Shown here piece by piece: positions 36,331 through 47,900 of a DNA stretch of 64,000 nucleotides (position 1 is its first letter; the number at the start of each line of letters is the position of its first letter). The position numbers and the translations under genes are program-made. Origin of the DNA: Elymus sibiricus. Lineage: Eukaryota; Streptophyta; Magnoliopsida; Poales; Poaceae. Below the pieces are notes generated by a model, which did no database searches, had not been told where the DNA came from, and saw only the letters and a list, made by a program, of their open reading frames with translations. The stretch spans positions 25,098,781-25,162,780 of the forward strand of contig CM077664.1 of the NCBI GenBank assembly GCA_039707655.1, in the 5' to 3' direction.

Positions 36331-36689
36331 ATACTAGGGATCGTAAGAGATGTTACATTGTATATATGCATGAATGTGTACTATACGTAGTAGCGTCGAA
36401 TAGATATACGAAAACTTGTTGTTCGACCAAGCACGGAGAAAGAGAGGTCACTTCTCTCTATATTCATGACGATTTGTGTAATGGTTCCTTCATTCCTATA
36501 TGTAGTAGCTAGCGTCGAGTTGAATGGAAAACGTAAAATAAAAACGAAAACCCTAAATGTAAAAGAATTGAATGGTAAATACAAAAAGGAAAGGGGGAAA
36601 CACAATATGAAACCCCTAAACCCTCCAAAACCCTAAACCCCTCATTTCAAAAAAAAAAACCCAGCGCTTGGCAGGTGCTGACGCGTGGC

Positions 36690-36865
36690 TGCCTTTTAGT
36701 CCCGGTCGGTGTTACCAACCGGGACTAAAGCTCCTCCTGCCTGGGCGCCCCACAGCGGCCACGTGGAGCTCCTTTAGTCCCGGTTCGTAACACAACTGGG
36801 ACTAAAAGTGGAGGCCTTTAGTCCCGGTTACAGAACCGGGACTAAAGGCCCTTAGAAACCGGGAC
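36690..36865. repeat. 3' subterminal hairpin repeats of the CACTA element
   Basis: Repeated TTTAGTCCCGG and CCGGGACTAAAG arms, for example 36692-36728, 36770-36806 and 36818-36845. Such subterminal repeats are the usual transposase-binding region of CACTA elements. Between the gene end at 36330 and here there is AT-rich sequence and a short CCCTAAA-rich run (36613-36641). Confidence 0.85.
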
Positions 36866-36870
36866 TAATG

Positions 36871-36888
36871 CCTTGTTTTCTACTAGTG
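36871..36888 (-). repeat. 3' terminal inverted repeat of the CACTA element
   Basis: CCTTGTTTTCTACTAGTG; on the minus strand it begins CACTAGTAG. The next three bases (CCA) would be the target duplication, but the partner end is missing. Confidence 0.85.
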
Positions 36889-39423
36889 CCAGTGCCCGAG
36901 CGCGCCTTTGCGAGCTTCATGCCCGTGCGCATCCCGCCGTCGAGCAGCTCTAACCCGCAGGTCCTCCGCAGCGTGTCTCCTCTCCGTTTCTCGATTTCTT
37001 TTTCTCTTGCTGCTGCCTCTATCCGCGCTATCGTTGTGTTCTTCTGCAAGGACTGCACCACCGAGCCCAAGAACGTCGCCGGCTGCCTCAACTCTCTTCG
37101 CTGCCTCCGTTCAGAGCCACCGGACCCCCTGTTTCGTCTCCTCGTCCCGGATTCGGCGAGATCCGCGCCGTGCCGTTGGCCTCCAGCTCGCCTGAGCCGT
37201 CACGCCGCCCTGCCAGGCCATGCCCCCGCCTTCTTCTCCCTCTCCCCCTTCCGTTTTCTCTCTCTCTGGTTCCATCTCACCCCCGCAGCCGCCATCCTCT
37301 GCAGGGAACCATCCGAGGAGCTCCCCGCGCCATGGAAGCCTGATGGAGCTCGCCCTTGCCACTGCGCCGTCATCAGCCTTGGACCTGGCCAGCCCGGGTC
37401 GGATCCTCGCTGCCCGCGCTGCCCCGACCTTCCCCGGCCGCCCAGACCACGGATCCGGAGGGATCCTGTGCTACTGCCGCCCCTGCGACGTCGGCCTCGC
37501 CTCTGCTTCGAGCAGGAGAACGAGCGCTCACGTCGTACGCGCCTGGACCACCTGCTGTGTTTACCAGACGGGCCGCTCGCCCTCGCCCAGCCTGCTGCCT
37601 TGTGCCAAGGCCTAGCCACCTCCAGCGCCAGCCTGCCTCACCGACCGGGCCATGGCCCATGGTGAGCCTCCCCTATCCAGCACTGCGAGCGCAAAATTCT
37701 GTTCAGCGCTCACTCTGTTCATCCCAGCAGTGCACCAGTTTAGGCCCAGTTCATGTTTTTTTCAGCGTCTGCGAATTTGTCTATTTCCAGAAAACTGCAT
37801 AATTACAGAACATGCCATCATTTTAAAATGCCCATAAATAAATATCCATGCATCCAAATTAAACAAACTATATATGTAAAATGCTTAGAATTTCATGTAG
37901 TTTCAGATTATCCAACTCTCATCCATGTTAAAAATGTTTAAAATTTCTATTTGCATTCATTTGCATAAATGACATGTAAAAATGGTTTATTTCATAATTA
38001 AATAACCGTAGCTCCGAATTAAATAAACTTTATATGTAAATGGGGTAGAAAAATGTGTAGATTAACATGATGCACTTTCTTTGCATGTTTAACAACAATA
38101 AAATATGGTTTAGGGCAGAAAAGTACCAAATTCGAAATATGCATATGGGGATTTTCCAGAATTGTTATTTGTTATTTCCGGCCTCATTTAAATTTGCCTA
38201 CATAGGTAGGTTAATTATGCTTCATCTCTTGCCATGTTAACCAACATTTAACATTGTTGAGTAGCATAAACGGGAGTGAACTAACATAATTGAATGTGGA
38301 GTTTTGTCAATATGCAACTCGTTGCATATTGACCTTCACTTAATATGTCGTATTGTTTGTTGCACTCTTGCCATGCCATGCCTCATTAAACCGGACATGC
38401 ATCATACTTGGTTGTGCATCATGCCATGTTTATGCTTGTGTGTTTACCATGTTGTCTGCTTCTTTACGGTTGTGCTTCTTATCGATAGTCCTGATACGTT
38501 GCGAAGTGTGAGGATTCGTTCGACTACGTTCCGTTCGACTACTTCATGGATTCGGTCTTCTTCCTAGCGGTATTCCAGGCAAGATGATCATGACCTTGGA
38601 TATCTCTACTATCTTTGCTTGCTAGTTGTCTCATTGCTATCGCTATGTCGCGCTGCCTACCACATACATGTCAGCCTCCCATAGGTCATGATACAGCCTC
38701 TAAGCACCCTTACCCAGCAAACCATTGTCTGGCTATGTTACCACTTTGCTCAGCCCCTTTCTTATAGCATTGCTAGTTGCAGGTGCAGTTGCAGGTTATT
38801 CCATGTTGGGACATGGATATGTTGGGATATCACAATATCTCTTATTTAATTAATTCATCTATATACTTGGTTGTGGGCGGAAGGCTCGGCCTTTTGCCTA
38901 GTGTTTTGTTCCACTCATGCCGCCCTAGTTTCCGTAATACCGGTGTTATGTTCCTCGATGAGCGCTTCTAACACATGTGGGGCATATGGGAACCTCCCTG
39001 ATCACTTGTTTTAGGATAAGACTTCTCCAGCATGGCCCAACATTGGTTTTAACATTTGCCAACATGAACCTAATAATTAATGCATACAGGTCGCCACCTC
39101 GCGGACTCTTTTAATTCCAACATAACTCGGGCCAGCGGCAAAACACAACCGTTGGTCCACCTACCTAGCAGTCGGCTGAGCCGCCTTGGGGCAACTCGAG
39201 GTATTTGGCTACCGTCCACTATGCATAGACGGATGATGCTCGTAGATAGAGAGCGTGCGGCTCTAGACATGGATCTGGCTCACCGGGAGGTCTTGCTGGT
39301 TTAGTTTTGCCTGTTACGAGTGGCTTGTCCACCGGGATTCCTTATCGTAAGCATCGTGTTATCATGGTGTGAGGATGTTCCATCGAATGTGTGTGGTAAT
39401 TTATAATGGACTACTTGGAGCAC

Positions 39424-39471
39424 CCCTGCAGGGTTAAATCTTTCGCGAAGCCATGCCCGCGGTTATGTGGC
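39424..39471 (+). other. Palindrome cluster in LTR H
   Basis: CCCTGCAGGG (39424-39433), TTCGCGAA (39442-39449) and a weaker GCC...GGC pair (39455-39457 with 39469-39471). The middle palindrome has a different sequence from A, B and C but is still self-complementary. Confidence 0.6.
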
Positions 39472-39802
39472 GACTTGTAAATTTATAACCTCCGGTTGTA
39501 GAGAACTTGACACTAATCCTAATTAAAATACACTAACCGCGTGCGTAACCGTGATTGTCTCTTTTCGAGGAAGATCGAGAAGAGAACATGGTGGGGTTAT
39601 GTTTGTACTCATAAGTAGGTGTTCAGGATCACTTCTTGATCATTATTAGATTGCGAACGTTATGCGTAGTTTACTCTTCTGTTTCTTGTACTCGTAAGTT
39701 AGCCACCATACAATGCTTAGTGCTTGCTACAACCTCACCACCTTGCCCTTCCATACCCATTTAAGCTTTGATAGTCTTGCTACCCATGGTTATGGGATTG
39801 CT

Positions 39803-39817
39803 GAGTCCTCGTGGCTC
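39803..39817 (+). other. Weak stem-loop in LTR H
   Basis: GAGTC - CTCGT - GGCTC pairs fully as RNA only with one G-U pair. It lies 410 bases before the LTR end, matching the hairpin position in A-C. Confidence 0.35.
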
Positions 39818-40617
39818 ACAGATTACTACAACAACAGGTGCAGGTACAGGTAAAGTGATGATATGACGTGAGAGCGATGCATGTTTGCTTTTGGAGTTCT
39901 TCTTCTACTTCTTCTTCTTCATCGATCATTGGATGGGTCCCCGGTTGGTAGCCTGGGACTAGCAGGGTGGATGTCGTTCCTCTTTTTCGTTTGATTTCAT
40001 CCGTAGTCGGATCCTGCTCTTCTGTTTGCTGATTGCTATGTATTGATGTATTCATGTATTCATGCTGTAGCTTGTGGCTAGTGTAAGCCTTTATCTGGTA
40101 TTCTCATCTATTCAGTACATGGTATGTTGTAATGATATCCACCTTGCGAAGCGTCTTCGATATGCGCTTCTATCCTTAGTGTAACTTCCGAGTTCCTTGG
40201 GGATAGGACCGCATATTGGGCGTGACATTATGTTTAAACATGTTTATGATTACAATTAGAGATTATAGTTGCTCATGCTATGCTTAAGTAGCTAGGAGTG
40301 GATAATGATTTTTCTTGGGTGTCAATATGCATTAAAATGATTGTGATGTAGTATGATGATATGGTATCCTCCTCTGAATGTTTCAAGTGGCTTGTCTTGG
40401 CACAAGTTCACGCATGTAGTTGATTCAAAACCAACATAGCCTTCACGATATTTATGTTCATGGTGCTTATATCCTACTCATGCTAGTATTCAATGTTGAC
40501 TATTCATAATGCATGATTATGACCGTTTTCGCTCTCTAGCTGGTCGCTTCTCAACTTATTTGCTAGCCTTCGCCTGTACTAAGCGGGAATACTACTTGTG
40601 CATCAAAACCCTTAAAC

Positions 40618-40622
40618 CCAAG
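40618..40622. repeat. Target site duplication of element D, left copy
   Basis: CCAAG immediately before TGTCGG. The same five bases follow the other LTR at 50495-50499. Confidence 0.9.
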
Positions 40623-41113
40623 TGTCGGTGTCAAAACCGGCAGACCTCGGGGTAAGGGGTCCCGAGCTATGGATCGTGGGTCAATGGTAACAGAGACAAG
40701 GGAGATGATGTTTACGCAGGTTTGGGCCCTCTTGATGGAGGTAAAACCCTACGTCCTGCTCTTGTTTATATTGATGAAGATGTATCGAATACAGAGTTGA
40801 TCTACCTCGAGATCATAATGTGTGTCTAACTCTAGGGCTAGGTGAATGATGTTGCGTTGATCTCCCCCTACGGGCTAAACCCTATGTCTTATATACATGC
40901 CAGGGAGGGTATCTAGGGTTACAAGGTCGGTAACTAGGAGTAAGGTGGTAGGAGAGATCTTGGCGTACACGTCAAGTCTTTGGTGGAGGCAGTCTTGATC
41001 ACGCCTGATGTGTACGGCCACCAGAGTCCACCTTGATCACGTATGAGGGCCCCTCGGCCCAACCGAAGAGACTAGCTAGCTAGGTTAGCACCCCCTAATC
41101 CAGGACACCGTTA
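40623..41113 (-). repeat. 3' LTR of element D (491 bp)
   Basis: On the plus strand it runs from TGTCGGTGTC to GACACCGTTA. The terminal TTA replaces the expected TCA. The polypurine tract next to it on the minus strand is degenerate (TTCACGGGCTAC). Confidence 0.9.
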
Positions 41114-41447
41114 GTAGCCCGTGAACTGGTCTTCGATGCCGAAGTCGACGCCTTTCGATCTTCAATTCCGGAGTCTTGGCTCGACAGACAATTTCCCGTG
41201 CTTTATTCTCTGACCCGACTTAAAGTTCTCGGCCAACCTTTGAGATTCCGTTGGGGCCCAATTTCAGACTTTGAGAGTCGTGTCCTCTAGGGAACCGGGT
41301 CTCTTTATGGAAAAAAAATCGAAGCGTCAGCCCCTTCTATCTCTATTTAACAGACGTGCGGCCCTGGCCAGCGGCAATACGTGTCTCGACCGTAACCGCA
41401 GCAAAAAATCCCTCTCCATCTCAAGACCAGGCTCGAGAGCCCGAACA

Positions 41448-44250
41448 ATGGCGGATGGTGGAGGATCATCAAAGCGTCCTCACGGGCCTAAGAGAGGTGA
41501 CTGGGGGAGCTGTTCCGACGCGCGCCTTCAATTAGAGCACCTAGCCACACAAGGTTATCTGCCGGACGCACTAACGACCATCGACGGTCAAGCCCATGCC
41601 AAGTGTCATCCTTCGCCACAAGAAGATGAGCGGGTATGCTTCATGCCCTTCCTCCTCCGCGGCCTTGGGTTTCCAATTCATCCTTTTCTCCGAGGCTTGC
41701 TGGAGTTTTACGGGCTGCAGCTACACCATCTTTCCCCGAACTCAATATTGCATATCACGGGGTTTGTCGCGCTCTGCCAGCTGCACCTCGGCTGTCAGGC
41801 GCACTTCGGATTATGGCGGAAGTATTTCTGTATTGTGCCCCGCTACTCGGCTGACAAGCTATTCGAGGTCGGAGGAGCCGAAGTCTGCCGAATTGACTAG
41901 ACTGGCTATCCAGCGGGCACACCTTGGGAGGATACCGATTACTGGCCTTCCGAGTGGTTCTACATTAATGATGTCCCACTGTACGTGCCAGCTCGGCCCG
42001 GACTCCCGTCCTTCTCCTTGGATCCGCCGAGGAAGCGTTACAGCTGGAGGCCACAGAGCTCGGCACAAGAGGAAGACGAAGCCGTGACCAGTCTAGCGGC
42101 CATGGTGAAGCTACTTTCAAGCGTTGGCCTTACCATCATCGATGTGATGGAAATTGCCCTAGACCAAAGAGTCCAACATCTTCGGCAGCGCCAGCACTTA
42201 TTGTGCGAGTACAATGGGTCCAACGACGCCTCCCGGTCCATCAAGGGGGCTTTTATGAACCAGATGACCCTCGGAACCGTGCTGGCCAGCATATACCAAG
42301 GGTCCGCGGAGGAATTTGCCAAGCGCTAGTTCCAAGATGGGCTGTCGTACAACAACCCTGCTGACATAGTAAGTTTTCCTTCCGAGCTCGCCTGCTAACC
42401 TCAGGATCTTTAATACCTAATCCGTTGCACATCGGTCCTTGAACAGAGATGGAGGAGTTGGCTTGAGGGCGTGAGCAGTCCGGCCCCTGAGCCAGAGCTG
42501 CACTGTCGCGTAGAGGACCCCCTTTTCAACGAGGATGAAGACCTGGCCCTTATTTATGAAGGGAGAAAGTTTTTTCTAGAGGGCCTTGAAGGCTCAAAGG
42601 TAGCTATCATCCCTGACACGACGGGGACGAGGCCAGCCTCATCGGTAACACTCCCTTCCTCTAATCGAAAGCGAGCCCCTCTTCCTCCAGCCCCCAGTCA
42701 TCTGACTTCTCCTCCAAAGGGGCGGCGCTCCCAATGCCTACGCAGAGAAATGGCTTCACTAGGAAGGTCCCCGCCAGAAGCATAAGAAGCTCAAGCCAAG
42801 GTCATGGGGGCAGGTGAAAGTGCCCCTTCAATCACCAGGTAATACTTTGATCTTTGATGCTGCAAAGATACTTCGGATTTTAACCTTCTCGATCATTCGC
42901 GGGAAGCCTTTATCCACCACAGCAAATGTGGGGGCCGAGGGAGCTACGGCCCTGCCCAGGGAAACCGATACCCGTAACTTCGCGGGAATTGCCCCGGGAG
43001 CCCCTGAGCCCAAGGACTCGGCGACCTCGGCCACTCCGTCCGAGATTCAATGCGCCACAAATTATCGTCGGCGAAAAGCTTCTCTGAATAATCCGGCTTT
43101 CTCAGATTGGGAGTTCAATGCCCTCAGCACGGTGGATGCATACCTTGGGGCAACCCGAGGTGCCTTTGATGAATCGCTGGACGTCTCGTCACGGGGGTTG
43201 TGGGTAAGGTGTTTTGCGTATATGTTTAAAGACAAATATGACTACCAAGTATAGTAGTAGCCCCTAAGGCTTGGTACGAGCCCCTGGGGTCGAATCAAGA
43301 CTTGAATACTAACCAGCAACCACTTCCATGAATAGGAAGCTCACTTGAAGAACAAGAGATTGACCTCGGTGCTAACTCAAACAAAGGTGCAGTTGGACGC
43401 GGCCTTGTCTGAGGTTGAACATGTGAAGAAATTCACCAGAGAGGCGCACGGTAAGTGCTTTGTGCTTGAATTGGTCAATGCCAATGGAAATAGAATTCAT
43501 GCCATAATCCCTTGTAGCAGCGGAAGCCCTAGGCCATCTTGAATGAGAGCTGAAGCAGGCCCGCGAGGATTTGGCATATGCAAAATCGCAGCATCAAGCA
43601 AATCAACACGTTGTTACTCAAAGAGTGGACAGTGTGAATTTGCTTAGGGCTGAGAATGCCCGCTAGGCCCAGGAGATTGAGAGCTTGAAAGCTCGTCTCG
43701 CTATTGCGGAATCAAAAAATCGGCGAACGGATGACATGATTTATGGTAAGTTGTAATTCTCGAGGAATACTTGTCATGTAAATTGTCCGAGGTGATTATC
43801 ATGCGAATGTTGTTTTGTTGGCAGCTTCTTTATCTGGCCTTCCTCCTGACTCCCGAGGTCCGATGTCCGAAGACATGGTAGTTCGTTTATCCATGGTGCA
43901 TGAAAGTGCACGGAAGTCAATGAAGGATGTGCACAGGTTTTATGGCCTGATGTGACGCCGGTCCCCGAAGACATGGCCGTTCTAGCCGAACAGCTTAAGA
44001 GAGCGTGACGCCGGATCCAGGCTTGGAAAGTATGAGCTTGCCGAGAAGGTGCGAGGGAGGCCTGGGCCATGGTGAAGACGCACTACACCGGTCTAAGGAC
44101 GACGAAATTAGCAGAGGTGGGACCCATGGGGTCTGACGGGAAGGAAATCTCTGTTAGCCTGGCATATGATAGTGTAATGCCTGCGGCGTGATTCTCATAG
44201 AAGGATTGCGCATTGGACACCCAAATAGACGGGCTAGACCGTGCTTGAAA
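41448..44250 (+). pseudogene. Antisense gene of element D, PF04195-like ('putative gypsy type transposon') with coiled-coil tail
   Basis: The gene runs opposite to gag-pol, between integrase and the 3' LTR. It begins at ATG 41448; the motif FLLRGLGFPIHPFLRGLLEF (41646-41705) through HLGCQAHFGLWRKYF is characteristic of the PF04195 family. The frame continues past a TAG at 41898 to a second stop at 42327. A donor GTAAGT at 42370 and an acceptor before 42449 lead into a further exon (to about 42785). Later exons include AFSDWEFNALS (43099-43131) and a coiled coil (LTSVLTQTKVQLDAALSEV near 43357, then 43540-43740, donor GTAAGT near 43746). The end, near 44190, resembles the MVKTHYTGL...SVSLAYDSVMPAA tail of the family. 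Function is unknown. Similar antisense ORFs are known in Tat-lineage elements such as Grande. Confidence 0.7.
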
Positions 44251-44996
44251 ATTTTGTATGACTTTATGTACCGAAGTACTTTATGTCAGTTCGCAGTCCG
44301 TTCATCCTAACTCTGTGAGCCAGCCTTCGGCTTCCGCCTCCTCGGATAAAAACGGAGGAGTGTCCCATACTACTGGCCGAGGCTATTGGACCAGATGCTT
44401 CAGGTGACTAGGCAATCAGGCTAAGCGGCTCGAAAGGCAAGAGGGGAACGGAAAGTTACGTTATATTACTATTTAACGTAAGAAACATCTTCCAAGAAAA
44501 TAGTTCTTCCAACAGTTCCTTTTCTCGGGTTATTGTGTCGAACACATATGTCCGAAGACGAATGACCTCGGGGTAAAGCCCCTGGTCAGGGTTTAAAAAG
44601 GCCCCTTCCACATTATCCCTATGTCATGGCCGACCGATTTGCATTGTAAGACCGCTAGCTTTCGGCTTTGTCCGTCTGAGGTACTACACCGGCTGACCCG
44701 AGAGTAACAATCACAGCGGTGCTCCCTTTGCCCCCTAGCCGAAATATCGGGAACGTAAGGGGCAAGCACAGGAGCCAGGCAACCTAGCTTGGCCAAATCT
44801 TAAAGCAAATCGATGCATATAGTGGCTTAAAAGACGATAGTACTTAAGAGGTGGAATAACACATGTTTTGAATAGAACATGCTATATTGTCCCCGGAATC
44901 ATTTAACAATGTTCCGAGGTGGAGAAAATAAATAATGAGTAAAAGATTAAGACAAAGAAAATGTGTAAGTTATTTACACGGACCGTGTACGTGGTG
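44251..44996. other. Spacer between the convergent genes of element D
   Basis: I see no recognisable gene. The two genes of D converge here, so both transcripts would end in this stretch. No clear poly(A) signal was picked out. Confidence 0.5.
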
Positions 44997-47900
44997 TCAA
45001 GCGTAGAAGCGTCGGAGTAGCGCCGCATTCCAGGGATTGGGCTCTAATCGGCCGTCCTCCGGATCTCGGATTCGATAGGCTCCTTCGATGAGTACTTGGT
45101 CAATGATGAACGGCCCGTCCCATCTACGGGAAAGTTTGTGCTTCTGTTTTTCAGGGTGTAGCCTCATTACGAGATCCCCGACATTGAATTCTTTGGCACA
45201 AACCTCTCTGCCATGGTAGCGCCGGGCCTGCTGCTGATAAATAGCTGACCTTGCCCGTGCGACATTGCGCTCTTCTTCAAGAGCGTCTAGCGCATCTTGC
45301 AAGTCAAGCTCGGCCTCTAGCTCCTCATACATGCGTACCCGAGGTGCGTTGTGTATGATATCGCAGGGGAGGACCGCCTCGGTGCCGTATACCATAAAAA
45401 ATGGGGTGTATCCCGTGGACCTGTTTGGTGTTGTGCGCAAGCCCCATAGTACGGAATCAAGTTCCTCAACCCATTTACAGTCGGCCTTTTTAAGGGAGCG
45501 AACTAACCTTGGCTTAATTCTGCTAAGGATTAGTCCATTGGCTCGCTCCACCTGCCCATTAGACTGCGGGTGGTAGACGGACGCGTAGTCGAGCTTAATG
45601 CCCATTTTTTTACACCATGCGTTAACTTCTTTGGCCGTCAAGATGGTTCCGTTGTCTATAATCAAACTGTGGGGGACACCGTAATGATGTACCACCCCAG
45701 AGATGAATCCGATTACCTGGACAGCCTCGACCGAGGTGACCGGCTTTGCTTTGATCCATTTGGTAAATTTGTCTACCATGACAAGGAGGTATTTGTTTTT
45801 GTGTGATCCACCTTTGAGTGGCCCGACCATATCTAGCCCCCAGACCACGAAACGCCAAGTGATGGGGATGGTGTGAAGGGCCGTGGGGGGCATGTGGCTT
45901 TGCTTGGCGAATAACTGACAGCCTGGGCAACGCTGTACCAATGTTGATGCATTGGCGCCTGCAGTTGGCCAATAGAAACCAGCTTGGAAAGCCTTGCTGA
46001 CCAAGGTCCGAGCAGCGGCGTGATGTCCGCTCATGCCGGAGTGTATCTCCTGAAGCAGCAGTTTTCCTTCTTCCTCGGTTATGCATCACTGGAAGACACC
46101 CGTGGTGCTCATTTTGTAGAGTTCTCCTTCGTGAACCTTGTAGGCTTTAGATTGCCCGATTATCGGACGTGCGTCGGTTTGGTTATCGGGGAGCGCTTTT
46201 CGCAGTAGGTATGCCAGGAGTGGCTCGGCCCAGGGTGCGGTGACTGCCATGACTTCATGCACGGAAGCAATTTTCTGGACTGCTGAGCCGCCCATTATGC
46301 TTTCTTCATCATCGGGTGTGGCATGGCGCCCGACGTCGCTTGACTCCGACGTTCCTTTGTCGTCTTGTCAGACTACGGACGGTTTAAAGAGTCGTTCGAG
46401 GAAGGTGTTTTCTAGGACCTTATCCCGTTTTGCGCCCAATCGGGCGAGTACATCCGTGGCCTGGTTGCTATCCCGGGGTATGTGGTGAAATTCCAGCCCC
46501 TCGAGCCTGGCCGAGATCTTTATGACGGCATTCCGGTAGGCTATCATCTTTGGGTCTTTGGTGTCGAACTCGCCGTTAACTTGTGAGATGGCGAGGTTAG
46601 AATCACCTCGGACCTCCAGGCATTTGACACCCATGGAGACTGCTATCCGGAGTCCGCGAAGGAGGGCCTCATATTCGGCCGCATTATTGGAGCCCGTGTA
46701 CATGATTTGTAGCAAATATCTAATGTTGTCTCCCATGGGTGACATTAGCACTATGCCAGCCCCTAGATCTGTGAGCATTTTGGAACCATCAAAATACATT
46801 GTCCAATGCCTGGGATTTAATAGCCCGGCGTGGTTTGTAGATGATTTCGGCTTCGGTCCATTCGGCTTCGGTCCATTCGGCCAAGAAGTCTGCGAACACC
46901 TGGGATTTAATAGCCCGGCGTGGTTTGTAGATGATTTCGAAAGGTAGGAGCTCTATGGCCAATTGGGCGATACGCCCCATTGCATCCCTATTATTGATTA
47001 TGTCACTTAACGGGACGTCGGATGCCACGGTCACCGAACACTCTTCAAAGTAGTGCCGAAGTTTTCGTGGGGCCATGAAGGCTGCGTAGGTTATCTTTTG
47101 ATAGTGAGGGTAACGTGACTTGCACGGAGTTAAGACTTCAGATACGTAATATACGGGCCTCTGGACTTGGAATTTATGACCTTCCATATCTCGTTCGACC
47201 ACGAGAACTGCGCTGACCACCTAGTTTGTGGCCGAGATGTACAATATCATCGGTTCACAGATACCTGGCGCTGCCAAGATGGGATTGGTGACGAGGAGAG
47301 CCTTCATGTCTTCCAGGGCCGCCGCGGCCTCCTTGGTCCATTTAAATGTTTTGGTCTGCTTTAACAGCTTGTATATGGGCAGGGCTTTTTCTCCGAGTCG
47401 TGATATGAAGCGGCTCAAGGCCGCCACGCAGCCTGCCAGTTTTTGTGCGTGTTTGAGCTCTGTTGGAACCTCCAAACAATCCAAGGCTCGAATTTTAGCT
47501 GGACTGGCTTCAATTCCTCGGCTGGATACGATGAAGACGAGGAGTTTGCCTGCTGGGACTCCGAAGACGCACTTCTCCGGATTGAGTTTTATTTGGTATT
47601 CCCGTAGGCTGGCAAATGTATCATGGAGGTTGTCTACCAACTAGCCAACATGTTTGGTTTTGACAACCACATCGTCCACGTAGGCTTCGACAGTCCTTCC
47701 GATGTGTTTTTCCAGGCATGTTTGAATCATACGCTGGTACGTGGCACCAGCGTTCTTTAGTCCGAAGGGCATCATGTTGAAGCAAAATGGCCTGTAGGGT
47801 GTGATGAATGCTGTTGCTGCCTGGTCGGATTCCTGCATCTTTATTTGGTGATATCCTGAGAAGGCGTCTAGGAAGCACAGCGCATCATGGCCTGTATGGC

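Larger units (their letters stand above)
25696..36888 (+). mobile_element. CACTA (En/Spm-type) DNA transposon lacking its 5' end
   Basis: The 3' terminus CCTTGTTTTCTACTAGTG (36871-36888) is the reverse complement of a CACTAGTAGAAAACAAGG terminal repeat. Just inside it lie subterminal TTTAGTCCCGG...CCGGGACTAAAG hairpins. The interior carries three genes on the plus strand: a small coiled-coil protein, a TNP2-type transposase and a second multi-exon gene. The 5' terminal repeat and 5' subterminal region are absent, because the sequence begins at the end of the LTR of C. The element sits inside LTR H on its right side. Confidence 0.88.
36889..40227 (+). repeat. Element H: 3' part of a long Gypsy LTR
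   Basis: It ends ATTGGGCGTGACA, like the LTR ends of A-C, and has the same layout: GC-rich block (36890-37660), AT-rich block with CCGTAGCTCCGAATT (38000), palindrome cluster (39424-39471) and hairpin (39803-39817). No PBS follows, so it is a 3' or solo LTR inside the interior of E. The 5' part was separated by the CACTA insertion and is not in the window. The 265-codon frame at 36868-37665 starts inside the CACTA end and crosses the junction, so it is not a gene. A short TTC-rich run lies near 39896-39920. Confidence 0.7.

Noticed and set aside
36868..37665. 265-codon plus-strand frame
   Set aside because: It begins inside the CACTA terminal repeat and runs across the junction into the GC-rich part of LTR H. 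No domain, and the frame would not exist without the insertion.
41271..41447. Upstream extension of the antisense gene in D
   Set aside because: The frame is open to 41271, but family-like protein begins at ATG 41448. The earlier part shows no motif.
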